64,000 nucleotides of DNA from IMG/VR virus record IMGVR_UViG_3300023178_000037, positions 1 through 64,000 of that record; one strand, given 5' to 3'. The notes under the pieces were generated by a model that searched no databases, was not told where the DNA came from, and worked only from the letters and a program-made list of their open reading frames with translations. Each line of letters opens with the position of its first letter. Positions within the stretch are counted from its first letter, which is position 1. Shown here piece by piece: positions 51,578 to 60,789 of this stretch. The stretch comes from a virus. The position numbers and the translations under genes were made by a program.

Positions 51578-52054
51578 TTAAGCAACAACAATAGTTGCAT
51601 TGTTGTTAGCAACTGGTAACCATACAGAACCGTTCCAAATTAAAACACATCCATCTCCAGCATCTTCTAGTTGAATCTGAGGCGCAGATGCACCTGAAGC
51701 GAACCATGAAGATACAGTAATGTCTGCATCATAAGAAGCATGCATTCCTGAACATGCGATGATTTTAATTTGACCAACATCAGTACCATTGTCTAATGTG
51801 AATGCAACGTCTGCTGAGAAGTTAGTACCATCGATGATGGTAATTGCAGTTGCAGCTAAATCTGTTGCAGCTGCTGTCTCAGTTGAGATGTCATTCAATG
51901 CAAGGTGAGTTGGAACGTTTTCAAAAAGTTGACCGATAGTCATCTTTTTGTTTACTGGGGTACCACTTGGGTTATCTACGATATGCAACAAGTCATCTGA
52001 CCCAATATCTGAATCTGCGACTGATGATAACGCACTAATTTTTTTATCTGCCAT
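51578..52054 (-). CDS. Structural protein inserted between gp6 and the gp7-position gene (158 aa)
   Basis: Opening ADKKISALSSVADSDIGSDD, then LLHIVDNPSGTPVNKKMTIG, is a motif seen at the N-termini of many phage fibre and tail proteins. The rest is a beta domain with AFTLDNGTDVGQIKIIACSG and GDGCVLIWNGSVWLPVANN, which resembles small fibre head domains. It has a very strong Shine-Dalgarno (GGAGGAAAATAG). Between this gene and gp6 there is a 70-nt gap with a weak TCAGG/CCTGA hairpin. A decoration or fibre protein is likely; the exact role is not known. Confidence 0.72.
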   Translation of the reverse strand: MADKKISALSSVADSDIGSDDLLHIVDNPSGTPVNKKMTIGQLFENVPTHLALNDISTETAAATDLAATAITIIDGTNFSADVAFTLDNGTDVGQIKIIACSGMHASYDADITVSSWFASGASAPQIQLEDAGDGCVLIWNGSVWLPVANNNATIVVA

Positions 52055-52124
52055 TCTATTTTCCTCCTATAATCCAATTGAATGGGAAACTACTCAGGGG
52101 ACTCCTGACCACTTTCTTCATAAG

Positions 52125-53996
52125 TTAATATGATGTACTAGATGTAGTTGTAAACCCTACACCAGCACTCGTTTCACCACTTGCGATGGTGTCTACTTCA
52201 CCTTTGACTTTAACATTTTCTATATCAATGTCAATCAAACTACCCCTTGTTGCGACAACATCGTCACCGTCAGGGATAATAGTGAAGTCAATCGAGCTAT
52301 CAACGTTCTTCGTGGAAGTAAACGTGATGGCGTTGATTGTAATAATTCCTTTAGTATAATCGATAGTACCTGCTTCTTTGTCTGCAAAGATTCTATTAGA
52401 ACCTTGTAAGTAATATCTTCTTAATACTCCGTTTCCGTCATCGTCAAAATATTGATCATTGACGGAATCTCCTTGTACTTTAAAACTTGTAGTAACTAAT
52501 ATACCACCTGAGGATGCATTATGTCCTGAGTGTGGATGATAAAATGCGTTTCCAAACTTAACATCGTATCCTTGTTTTTTATTAGCTTCTACAACTCTTG
52601 CTTTACGTAATCTGATATTTGTAGTGTTTGATAATATAGCACTGTTTGCATCATCAACAGCCCTTGTTAGTTTTGAATGTCTAAACACTGCATCAAAGTT
52701 GTTTAGGTTTACATTATCATAGTTTGTAATTGCGTTTAACACTACGGTCTCTAATTCACCACTTGTAAGATCAGTTTGTTTCTCATCATACTTGAATGTG
52801 GTAGAGATTAAAATTTTAGTTATGTCAGGAGATATAATAATAGGTCTTACCGTTAATATGTTCAGTGCCTTTAATTTGTTCTCCACTTGTCTCTTTTCTG
52901 TGTCTGATAAGTAGTCTGCGTTTTTAGGTTTGATTGCAAGAAACACTTTACCATATTCAGGTGGGTCATTATCTTCACCACCCCACACTGCGATTGCATC
53001 TGCATTCGGATAGTATTCAGACACTTTACCTTTATAGTCATTAAGTGTCACAAGTCTGTTTTGTGATGTGTAAAATTTGTTTGCCTTAAATTTAATTGAG
53101 TCAATAGATTCTTTCTCTGCACCACCTGTTGATGCAACTTTAGTTGATATGACTGCATCAACAAATCCGTTAATACTTTCTCTTAAATTAAATATGTTTG
53201 CACCATCAGCGTGTAATGCATCAACTATAATATAAGTTGCAGTGATAATGTCACCGTCCTTTAGTTGTTTACCTAATACCCCATCACCAAAATAAATTTC
53301 CGTATATCCTTCGTCGTTTTCTTGTGCATAATAAACTCTAGATTCAGTTGATACGTTTGATATATCAGTTGATAATGTGTATGTTTCTAATTGACCATCT
53401 GAGTCAACTGTAACTTTAAGGTGTGATTTATCTATTCTCAAATTTGAGAGTACATACTTACCATTCTTGATCTGAGAGTCATACACGTATTTGTCTGTCA
53501 TGTACGAACCTTGAACAAGTTGTACGTCTGCATATTGATATGTATTACCATTTGCAACAGGTCTTACTGGATTTGAAACAACATACTCATAGTTTTTACC
53601 ATCGTATGCAGTTGAAAATCTAGTTCCTCTAGGGATTGTCATTTCAGTAGTTGTAGGATATGTCTGATCAGCATTACGAACATTTCTTAGATTCATATCT
53701 ACAATTGCAGAAGATGCCTTTTCTGATGCAGGAGTGAATCCTAAATCTTTTGCACGTGCAACAACGTTCTTTCTTAGTTGTGCAGAATCTAAAAACAATT
53801 CAGAAGCTGCAAGGTTAGTGTTAATTGCACCAATATGTGCAGTGTATGCCATTAGATCAATGAGAATCGACATTGTTGAACCATCGAAGTCATAATCTTT
53901 AAATTTTTGTTGTCCCTTTAGATATGATTTAAGATTCTTTGCGATATCTTCAAAATCTAAATCTGAAACTGATATTTTTGAACTGTCTACTGCCAT
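52125..53996 (-). CDS. 6: Baseplate wedge protein gp6
   Basis: The main ring-forming wedge protein (baseplate J-like). The N-terminus KISVSDLDFEDIAKNLKSYL with QQKFKDYDFDGSTMSILIDL, and MAYTAHIGAINTNLAASELF are strong family signatures. The central beta part (YTLSTDISNVSTESRVYYAQ then EIYFGDGVLGKQL) and SQNRLVTLNDYKGKVSEYYP are typical. The length of 623 aa is near T4 (660). It overlaps the gp25 stop by one base. Confidence 0.95.
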   Translation of the reverse strand: MAVDSSKISVSDLDFEDIAKNLKSYLKGQQKFKDYDFDGSTMSILIDLMAYTAHIGAINTNLAASELFLDSAQLRKNVVARAKDLGFTPASEKASSAIVDMNLRNVRNADQTYPTTTEMTIPRGTRFSTAYDGKNYEYVVSNPVRPVANGNTYQYADVQLVQGSYMTDKYVYDSQIKNGKYVLSNLRIDKSHLKVTVDSDGQLETYTLSTDISNVSTESRVYYAQENDEGYTEIYFGDGVLGKQLKDGDIITATYIIVDALHADGANIFNLRESINGFVDAVISTKVASTGGAEKESIDSIKFKANKFYTSQNRLVTLNDYKGKVSEYYPNADAIAVWGGEDNDPPEYGKVFLAIKPKNADYLSDTEKRQVENKLKALNILTVRPIIISPDITKILISTTFKYDEKQTDLTSGELETVVLNAITNYDNVNLNNFDAVFRHSKLTRAVDDANSAILSNTTNIRLRKARVVEANKKQGYDVKFGNAFYHPHSGHNASSGGILVTTSFKVQGDSVNDQYFDDDGNGVLRRYYLQGSNRIFADKEAGTIDYTKGIITINAITFTSTKNVDSSIDFTIIPDGDDVVATRGSLIDIDIENVKVKGEVDTIASGETSAGVGFTTTSSTSY

Positions 53997-54418
53997 TATC
54001 GTACCCTACTTACTGAGAATTCTACTTGATTATTTCGTTTACCATTGATGATAGAATAGGTTACTGTAACATCTAATCTATTACTGTTTGTTACAGGTGC
54101 AAATCTTACACCAACATTAGTAACACGTGGTTCAATGATTTCTATTTGTTCTTTCAGTTGTCTTTTAAGACGATTAATCTGTACAGAAGTGTCTAACTCA
54201 AACAATGCACTCTGTAGATTTCCACCAAAATTTGGTTTAAAAGGTCTTTCATATTTATTGGTTAATAGAATATTTCTAACTGCACGTCTTACTGCATCTG
54301 TGTCATACTTCAATGCAAGATCACCTGTAATAGGATGTGCCTTAAATTGCAAATCTAAATCTGCTGATGCAGGGTCAATCGCAACTGTCTTACCATTGGG
54401 TTTTACGTAATCTACCAT
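53996..54418 (-). CDS. 25: Baseplate wedge protein gp25
   Basis: A small sheath-initiating wedge protein shared by contractile systems. The T4-like core LKYDTDAVRRAVRNILLTNK and YERPFKPNFGGNLQSALFEL carries the EPR-type motif (here IEPRVTNVGV at about 93-102). The 140-aa length is close to T4 (132). The ATG lies 5 nt after CATAAATA, predicting a leaderless mRNA. Confidence 0.95.
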   Translation of the reverse strand: MVDYVKPNGKTVAIDPASADLDLQFKAHPITGDLALKYDTDAVRRAVRNILLTNKYERPFKPNFGGNLQSALFELDTSVQINRLKRQLKEQIEIIEPRVTNVGVRFAPVTNSNRLDVTVTYSIINGKRNNQVEFSVSRVR

Positions 54419-54423
54419 AATTC

Positions 54424-54431
54424 TATTTATG
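54424..54431 (-). promoter_or_regulatory. Late-promoter-like element (CATAAATA) abutting gp25
   Basis: One mismatch to the consensus, with exactly 5 nt (GAATT) to the ATG of gp25. Would drive gp25, gp6 and following genes. Confidence 0.5.
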
Positions 54432-54444
54432 TCACCTTACCTAA

Positions 54445-56415
54445 TTAAACTGCAAGTTGGATTGAAACTAATCCACTATTTGGTGCATCTGTAAACTGTA
54501 TGATCTGATTTTCAACATCGATTGTGTATAGACTAGGGTCAATTAATTTATTACGAATAAAAACATCGACATTATTTGCAGTCATCGTTCCACCACCCTG
54601 CACATTGAAGTCTGTTTGACCGTCATCTGCAAATTCTCTGTCCTCTCCAAACACTGAAATAAACTTTCCTGCTTCAGGTGGAGTACTAAACACTATGTTA
54701 CCACTACTTTCAGTGAAACCACCACTTTGTCTTACACCATCTATAAACACGTATGTATTACTACCACTTCCTGCGATTGGGAATGTATCTCTTACACCAT
54801 CTGTTTCAAATGCGTTTTCTGTTGGTTCAGTATCATCATTATTAGTAGGTCTAGGTATTTTAGGTTTTTTCAGACTTGAATTTACTACTCCATCTATACT
54901 TGAAAGGGAAAGACCAATCGTTAGAGGTAAGAAACCAATTAACTCTAAGAAATCACAGAAAGTTAAGAAGAGTACATCAAATATTTTACCTAATCCAATC
55001 TTATCTAAAAACTTCTTAATCTTTTTAACCCATAAGAAAAGAACTCTCTTGTACCAGTTTACTTTAAATTTTTCTAATGCAATCATCATATCTGCAATTT
55101 CTTCTTCAAGTGATTGTGCAGTTGATTCTATTTCTGCACCTATGATTTCTCTTACAGTAAAACCAAAAATAGATAAACCTAAAATTTTATCTCGTATCAT
55201 TTGTTGGAACTTTCTTTGTTCGTCCATTATTTGATCTTCTAATTCTTTACGTCCTTCTAAAAGAATCTCTCTCGCAGCCACATCACTTTTATAGGGTTCT
55301 TCTTCTAGTAACTTATCAATTTCATCGATTTGTAATTGAATACCCAGTCTAGTTTTCTTAAACTCCTCTTTAATAATCTCTGTGACTCCATGAACCATTT
55401 CAGGAATATCCATTGATAATATGTCTGCAAGTTCACTGAAAGGTAAATCAGGTAATCCTAATAAATCCCATATTTCATCAAACAGGTCTATAAGTTTTTC
55501 AAATGCTTTAACGTGCCAGTTATTCAACCAATCTTCAATTTCAGTTTGTATACACTGGAATGCTAACTGCGCTTTCGCTTCTACATCTAAAACACCATAC
55601 TCTCCGTCAAATTGTCTACATGTGGAAGGTAAGAATGAGAATAGTTTATCAACCAATTGTGTTCTTAAATTTTCCTTGGTTAAAATATCACTTTCGATTC
55701 TTTCAATCTCTGCCTTTATTGCCTCTTCTTCTGCCTCTGTATATGCAATAGGGTCGTCTTTTAATTTACGTAGTTCTTCATGTTGATTTTCGATTTCACC
55801 TCTTAATCCCTGAATCTCTTTAACGATTTCACTTCCCATTATCTGTGCTTCAATTTCTTTTTTATAGTTTGGTGAAGTGATAATTGCAATAATGTCTATA
55901 GATATTCCATAAACATTAATTGTAAAATTGATAGGGACAAATTTACTGATAAACTCTGCAATTTTTGCTGGAACGTATACGTGGAATTCTGCGAGGAATT
56001 TAGTTACTGCCTGATTCGCTTCTTGTTGCCAGTTTCTTTTTTGTCCGTCTTTTTGCCAGTAAGGTGAAAGAAGTTCCTCAATTTTCTCTTTAACCTTTTC
56101 AACTTCTTCTACCATCTCTTCAATCTCTTCTTCCAATGCAGTGAGGACAGGATAGATTGATGATTCTAATGCATTAATCTCTTCAATTATAGCATCCTTT
56201 TCTTCCTTTGTCAAATTTGGGTCATTTAATCTGTCCCAAAGTTCTTTTATTTCTTTTTCCTTTTCTGCCTTTTCTTCTAAGAATGCGGCTCTCAACTTCA
56301 TTGGTAAAGAACCAATTGAATTCAATGCATTAACTATTTCTGCTTTAGATGGAAGGTCAAAGATGTCCCCTTCAGGACATACTATTGCTGTAGGAATCTC
56401 AATATTAATGGACAT
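54445..56415 (-). CDS. Baseplate-region coiled-coil structural protein (656 aa)
   Basis: Residues 20-310 are helical, with acidic heptads (EEEIEEMVEEVEKVKEKIEE, LESSIYPVLTALEEE); further helices continue to about 500 (PFSELADILSMDIPEMVHGV, IQLQIDEIDKLLEEE), with hydrophobic patches near 455-510. Residues 530-656 are a beta domain with TYVFIDGVRQSGGFTESSGN and VDVFIRNKLIDPSLYTIDVE, of the fibre type also seen in other proteins here. Position between gp25 and gp5 suggests a hub or central-spike-associated protein. In T4 no equivalent gene is located there. The function is unknown. Confidence 0.72.
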   Translation of the reverse strand: MSINIEIPTAIVCPEGDIFDLPSKAEIVNALNSIGSLPMKLRAAFLEEKAEKEKEIKELWDRLNDPNLTKEEKDAIIEEINALESSIYPVLTALEEEIEEMVEEVEKVKEKIEELLSPYWQKDGQKRNWQQEANQAVTKFLAEFHVYVPAKIAEFISKFVPINFTINVYGISIDIIAIITSPNYKKEIEAQIMGSEIVKEIQGLRGEIENQHEELRKLKDDPIAYTEAEEEAIKAEIERIESDILTKENLRTQLVDKLFSFLPSTCRQFDGEYGVLDVEAKAQLAFQCIQTEIEDWLNNWHVKAFEKLIDLFDEIWDLLGLPDLPFSELADILSMDIPEMVHGVTEIIKEEFKKTRLGIQLQIDEIDKLLEEEPYKSDVAAREILLEGRKELEDQIMDEQRKFQQMIRDKILGLSIFGFTVREIIGAEIESTAQSLEEEIADMMIALEKFKVNWYKRVLFLWVKKIKKFLDKIGLGKIFDVLFLTFCDFLELIGFLPLTIGLSLSSIDGVVNSSLKKPKIPRPTNNDDTEPTENAFETDGVRDTFPIAGSGSNTYVFIDGVRQSGGFTESSGNIVFSTPPEAGKFISVFGEDREFADDGQTDFNVQGGGTMTANNVDVFIRNKLIDPSLYTIDVENQIIQFTDAPNSGLVSIQLAV

Positions 56416-56420
56416 ATCAT

Positions 56421-57479
56421 TTAAAATACAACTTTCTTACCAGCAAGTACTAGATCACCTGCGGCCTGAATTCTCATGTTTTTACCTGACTTAATTGTCA
56501 GATCATCTGAAACATCAAGTAACCCTTTACCGTATGCAGTTATTTCTGCATTACCATTTGCATGAATGTTTGCGTTACCTAATACTCTTATATTCACTTT
56601 ACCACCAACATACATTTCGTGGTCTTTACATACAACATGATAGTGGTCATTTACAATGTGATGTACTTCAGAACCATCAGGATGAATTTCTGTAAATGTT
56701 CCTGATCTATGTTCTATTGCAAGACGTTCCTTTTCGAAAGTGTCATCAATTTCTAAGACGTGTCCTGACTCTGAATGCCATACATGGTTATATGGGTACT
56801 TGGGGTCTGCAGGTGAATTAGGGTAGTGTTCCATACCTTTAATTTCATTTATGTTTCGAACACTATAATCTCCTTCTCCTCTTGCAAACTTTGAAATATC
56901 TGATTCATCAAAATACAATGGATAGAATGGTAAATCTTTTTCTGCATCAATTTCATAATGGTCAACAGTTGACCCTGTTCCATCATAGTTAACAGTTCTT
57001 CCTTCTTCTGATGGTTGTTTAGGTGCAGTGTCTAATGCTTGTTCTAGTCCCCAAGTTCTAACTGAATTTTGTGCAGGGTTTGCCCCATCTGCAGTTCCTT
57101 CGTAATCTGCAGGGGTCATTCTTCTAGGGTCATTAAATCCTTTATCTACTAATCTAGATAATATGGTTCCTTCGACTGTTTCTCTGTAACCATCAACTGT
57201 AACTCCAGTCGCAACCCCTATAATAATTGGGTCTTGTTTTGTGGAGTCTCTCCAAAATCCAAATACCGTAGACCCCTCAACAAGTCCGTGAGAGTTCATA
57301 CCGATACCTGAGAGACCACTTGACGTTGGTGGAAGAATTACCTGTGCCCATGGTAAATCAGGTGTTGCAATCGCAAGTTTATCATCTGTATGAACACCAT
57401 GAACACGTACACGTACTCTTCCTATCATGAGAGGGTCATGTCTGTCTTCAACTATTCCGTAAAAATATTCTGCGTTCAT
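56421..57479 (-). CDS. 5: Baseplate central spike protein gp5, no lysozyme domain
   Basis: The N-terminal OB-fold is visible as YFYGIVEDRHDPLMIGRVRV, DLPWAQVILPPTSSGLSGIG and NSHGLVEGSTVFGFWRD (residues 5-85). The C-terminal region (about 285-352) has a VxVxGN-type beta-prism repeat (HMYVGGKVNIRVLG-like, NANIHANGNAEITAYGKG, SDDLTIKSGKNMRIQA). T4 gp5 (575 aa) has a lysozyme domain between these two; here the linker (110-270) has no such catalytic pattern. The spike may be non-lytic, or another protein supplies muralytic activity. It overlaps the gp27-like gene by one base. Confidence 0.88.
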   Translation of the reverse strand: MNAEYFYGIVEDRHDPLMIGRVRVRVHGVHTDDKLAIATPDLPWAQVILPPTSSGLSGIGMNSHGLVEGSTVFGFWRDSTKQDPIIIGVATGVTVDGYRETVEGTILSRLVDKGFNDPRRMTPADYEGTADGANPAQNSVRTWGLEQALDTAPKQPSEEGRTVNYDGTGSTVDHYEIDAEKDLPFYPLYFDESDISKFARGEGDYSVRNINEIKGMEHYPNSPADPKYPYNHVWHSESGHVLEIDDTFEKERLAIEHRSGTFTEIHPDGSEVHHIVNDHYHVVCKDHEMYVGGKVNIRVLGNANIHANGNAEITAYGKGLLDVSDDLTIKSGKNMRIQAAGDLVLAGKKVVF

Positions 57480-58957
57480 TATGTATCCTGTACTGTATTT
57501 TGGATTCTTTCAGGGCCAGATGCGTTCTGTAATGGTCTGTAATCTTCTATTTTACCTGAGAAACTTTCTTTAACCGCTTCTATATGAAGAAACCCTGTGT
57601 TTTTAGTTGGGTCTGCATCCATACACATATCTGTTACAAGATAACGATTATCATTTACATTACTTTCAATCGAACTGTCAGGTCTCTTTAATTCAGGTTC
57701 AGGTATAATTAATTTAACTATAGACCCAACTGTGAAATCTGTTCTGAGAGGAACCGTAAATTTTATTCTGTTCTGTTGGAGTGTTTCTAATAATGCCTTT
57801 CTTTCCAGTGGCCCTGTGTTATCTGATTTAAGTCCTATTAATGGTTCGTTTGAAGTTACGTCTGTTGCATCACCAAAAGAATGTGTAGTAGTGTAAGTGT
57901 ATTCAACAACACTATCGAATGCTTTATTCGGAGCTGCATCTGCATCTAACTCATCGTAATCTGCAGGTAACATACTGTCTGTTTGGTTTCTTGCCTTCAA
58001 TATAACTTCAGGTTCATCTAAACGTACCATTGGAAAGTTTCCACTTACGTGTGTACCCTTATCCATAACTTCTTTCATATCGTAATGATATGTTCTATCC
58101 ATTTTTCTAAGAGGGTCGTATACATGCATAGTTGCAGAATAAGAACCTGCAACTGTTCCTCTTAAAGTGTCAAATAGTTGAGGTCTAGAATATGAAAGTA
58201 TTGTAGAATTCAATCCCACACCTGGCACGTTTACAGGTGCATTGAGTGAATCTATTTGAGAAGTCTTAGGTCTATATTCAAATTGTTGTCCGTGTTCTCT
58301 CCCACACATTTCATCCATGGACATAAACCTAAAACCACCGTTTAGTGTTTGGAATAAAAAGAATCCTTGTTTCCAACTACCACTATTATCTTTCTCTGCG
58401 TTCTGAATAGTGTAGTCTAAAAATTTATTAACTGACCAATTAGGACAAATGAATTGAACGTTACTTGGGTCTGATTCTTCCCAAAAATCAATTTCAGTTC
58501 CTTTCATGTTACCGTAATCTTGCATTACACCCAAACAAATCTCTGACCATGAACCTGTCCACGTCCCACTTATTCTTTGTTTCTGTAAATAGAATAGACG
58601 AGGTTCACATAATTGTAAGACGTATGATTGTGTCTTGTCATCAACTCTCAGATTGTTTTGTACTTTATAAACTCTAAAAACTTTATCAATAGAATTTGAA
58701 AGTTCAGATTCTGACCCATCATTTTCTTTACCACGTAATGCAATACGAACATACTCTTGTCCGACTAGTTTGAAATTCTTTAAAATGTTGAGGGAGTCAA
58801 CTATTGAAATGTCTGCACTAACAAACTTAGAGTAGATACTTTCATACATGCGAAAGTTAACAACAATATCTTCAATTGCAAGTGTGTCACCATCTGCATT
58901 AACTAATGTCATTGACTCTAGTGCAAACTCACCAGGCCTGTAATTTCTTTGTTCCAT
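57479..58957 (-). CDS. 27: Baseplate hub protein, gp27-like
   Basis: The hub ring at the centre of the baseplate. Features of gp27-type hubs in marine phages include the opening NYRPGEFALESMTLVNADGD, IVVNFRMYESIYSKFVSADI, then YVLQLCEPRLFYLQKQRISG and DYGNMKGTEIDFWEES. The position just before gp5 is as in T4-like phage maps. Its 492 aa are longer than T4 gp27 (391). One-base overlaps with gp5 and gp53 show tight coupling. Confidence 0.85.
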   Translation of the reverse strand: MEQRNYRPGEFALESMTLVNADGDTLAIEDIVVNFRMYESIYSKFVSADISIVDSLNILKNFKLVGQEYVRIALRGKENDGSESELSNSIDKVFRVYKVQNNLRVDDKTQSYVLQLCEPRLFYLQKQRISGTWTGSWSEICLGVMQDYGNMKGTEIDFWEESDPSNVQFICPNWSVNKFLDYTIQNAEKDNSGSWKQGFFLFQTLNGGFRFMSMDEMCGREHGQQFEYRPKTSQIDSLNAPVNVPGVGLNSTILSYSRPQLFDTLRGTVAGSYSATMHVYDPLRKMDRTYHYDMKEVMDKGTHVSGNFPMVRLDEPEVILKARNQTDSMLPADYDELDADAAPNKAFDSVVEYTYTTTHSFGDATDVTSNEPLIGLKSDNTGPLERKALLETLQQNRIKFTVPLRTDFTVGSIVKLIIPEPELKRPDSSIESNVNDNRYLVTDMCMDADPTKNTGFLHIEAVKESFSGKIEDYRPLQNASGPERIQNTVQDT

Positions 58958-59667
58958 TAACTACTCATTACACGTTCAAATTCACGAACAACTCTAGACA
59001 TTATCTGAGGTTTAATGAATTTAATCAAACGTTTTTGTTCATTCTCTTCGTCTTCCATCTGCCAGTTACTTACTTCTGTATAACCTGTTGCAGAAAAATT
59101 TTGTCTTTTACCTTCTGAATCTTGGTAGTATGCGACACCATCTATCATGTCAATAACAGAATTTATTTCAAGGGTCTTTCCACTTACTTCACCAGTTAGT
59201 GTTTCTCCAACTATCCAATTACCTTTTGTTACTGCAATCCTCTTATATGTAGGTTCCACTTGTAAGACTCTTCCGTTACCACTATGTGACCTAACCTTTT
59301 CTCCTATTAAAAACTTCCTGTCTTGTTGAATGATATCTGAAACATTTTGCACTACGATATAATTGCCTGGATATTTTTCCTCCATATAAGTTTCCATGGT
59401 GCGTTGATCTTTATACCAATCAAGATAATTTTCCATGTCATTGACTAAGAAGAATGTCCAATGTAATTTACTAGAACCGTATAATCTATGTGCAACAATA
59501 TCAGGTCTCTCACCTTCTTTTATCTCGTAAAACTCATAATCAATTAATGAGTTAACTGCATCCTGTTCAATCTTTGCCTTTCTGAAAAAGTCACGTACAG
59601 TTACCCACTTACCATTTTGGAGTTTGTAATTTATCTTTGGAAAATTTTTAAAATATTTTTGTGCCAT
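58957..59667 (-). CDS. 53: Baseplate wedge protein gp53
   Basis: A wedge protein with a LysM-like N-terminal fold in T4. YFKNFPKINYKLQNGKWVTV, then RRLYGSSKLHWTFFLVNDME-like sequence (AHRLYGSSKLHWTFFLVNDM at about 59-78), and YLDWYKDQRTMETYMEEKYP are clear signatures. The 236 aa are somewhat more than T4 gp53 (196); the rest is a beta extension (TGEVSGKTLEINSVIDM). It overlaps its neighbours by one base each. Confidence 0.93.
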   Translation of the reverse strand: MAQKYFKNFPKINYKLQNGKWVTVRDFFRKAKIEQDAVNSLIDYEFYEIKEGERPDIVAHRLYGSSKLHWTFFLVNDMENYLDWYKDQRTMETYMEEKYPGNYIVVQNVSDIIQQDRKFLIGEKVRSHSGNGRVLQVEPTYKRIAVTKGNWIVGETLTGEVSGKTLEINSVIDMIDGVAYYQDSEGKRQNFSATGYTEVSNWQMEDEENEQKRLIKFIKPQIMSRVVREFERVMSS

Positions 59668-60743
59668 TATCCACCTCTCATATTATCTTCTAATGCACTT
59701 GCGCTTTGTTCTCCACCAGCACCAAGTGCAGTTGCAGTCGGACTGATTGCAAGATAATTATTTTGTGATAGAATTTTGATTTCTAAAAACTCTAGTGTCA
59801 TTGTTGTTTTCATAGGTTGTCCATCTGCATGAACAGAGAATTTTTGTCCACCTGTATGATCAACATCACACTTGGTACACACCATAGGTAAGAACCCATC
59901 TAATTTGGATGCAATAGGCCCTACGTAAGTTACATCGAATATGTTTGGATAGTTAAAGAAGTTTTCTGTTTCTGAACCACCTACTGATGCGAATGTATCA
60001 GGTAACATTGATGACCTAAACCCAAAAATTATATTATTGACCATGGTTGCTTCTTCTTGACTTCTTGGATAGAAGTCATAACTAAAGTTCCATGATCTAA
60101 ATGCAACCCCATCCAACATTTGTTCTTGCATAGGATTGATTGCACGACCTGCCATGAAGTTTGAAACGTCACCTGTTAATTTGTTCCAAGTGTTTTGTCC
60201 TGCAGCTTTGATTGCGTTAAGTGCTTCTTCTCCTGCAGTCTTTAAGAAATCACCCTCAACATCGTTAGATGCAGCATTTATTGATCTCATCAAACCTTGT
60301 TTTGCAGGGCCAAAGTCTTTAGCCGCATAAGTTACGTTTGCTTGAGAGATAACTGAGTCAGGTACGTATAGGTGTGCAGAGAATCCATCGAATGGTGTTG
60401 ATTGACCTGACATTAGATTTCCTGGCTGGTGTTTACGTGGTCTTGTTTCAAAATGAATATAATTGTTAAACAATTCATGTTGAGGATAAACTGTGTCTAG
60501 GTATCTTACATTAGTACTACTTTCATACCATGAACCCACTTCGACTGCTGAACTGACCTGTGCTTCAAGTGCATCTCTTCTTTCTTTAAGTTTCTCTCTC
60601 GCTTCAGTTGCTTGCTCACCTAATTCATCAATGAGGTTATCATAGTTTAATCTTTCGATTTTACTTTGAATACCTTTAATTGAATTAATGGTTTTGTTTG
60701 CTTTACCTACTAAGTCGAGTAACTTATCTACGAAATTTGACAT
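59667..60743 (-). CDS. 48: Baseplate tail-tube cap protein gp48
   Basis: Caps the hub and initiates the tail tube. The family N-terminal coiled segment (KLLDLVGKANKTINSIKGIQ), FDGFSAHLYVPDSVISQANV, WNFSYDFYPRSQEEATMVNN and YPNIFDVTYVGPIASKLDGF are typical of gp48 proteins. The length of 358 aa is almost equal to T4 gp48 (364). It is the first gene of the leftward operon. AAGG lies ahead of the ATG, with CATAAATA 39 nt upstream. Confidence 0.9.
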   Translation of the reverse strand: MSNFVDKLLDLVGKANKTINSIKGIQSKIERLNYDNLIDELGEQATEAREKLKERRDALEAQVSSAVEVGSWYESSTNVRYLDTVYPQHELFNNYIHFETRPRKHQPGNLMSGQSTPFDGFSAHLYVPDSVISQANVTYAAKDFGPAKQGLMRSINAASNDVEGDFLKTAGEEALNAIKAAGQNTWNKLTGDVSNFMAGRAINPMQEQMLDGVAFRSWNFSYDFYPRSQEEATMVNNIIFGFRSSMLPDTFASVGGSETENFFNYPNIFDVTYVGPIASKLDGFLPMVCTKCDVDHTGGQKFSVHADGQPMKTTMTLEFLEIKILSQNNYLAISPTATALGAGGEQSASALEDNMRGG

Positions 60744-60753
60744 TTAAATACCT

Positions 60754-60761
60754 TATAAATA
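60754..60761 (+). promoter_or_regulatory. T4-type late promoter (TATAAATA) for gp4 and following genes
   Basis: An exact consensus match on the plus strand, 25 nt before the gp4 ATG. Predicted transcript start about 60767. Confidence 0.65.
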
Positions 60762-60781
60762 AACTAAAAGAGTTTTACAGT

Positions 60782-60789
60782 TATTTATG
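60782..60789 (-). promoter_or_regulatory. Late-promoter-like element (CATAAATA) for gp48 leftward operon
   Basis: One mismatch to consensus. It overlaps the gp4 start codon and faces left. The predicted transcript start near 60776 would lie to the right of the plus-strand start, so the two 5' ends would overlap by about 10 nt. Confidence 0.5.

Noticed and set aside
52094-52108. Small hairpin TCAGG/CCTGA between gp6 and the 158-aa gene, as a terminator.
   Set aside because: A 5-bp stem without a T tract is too weak to support a terminator call.
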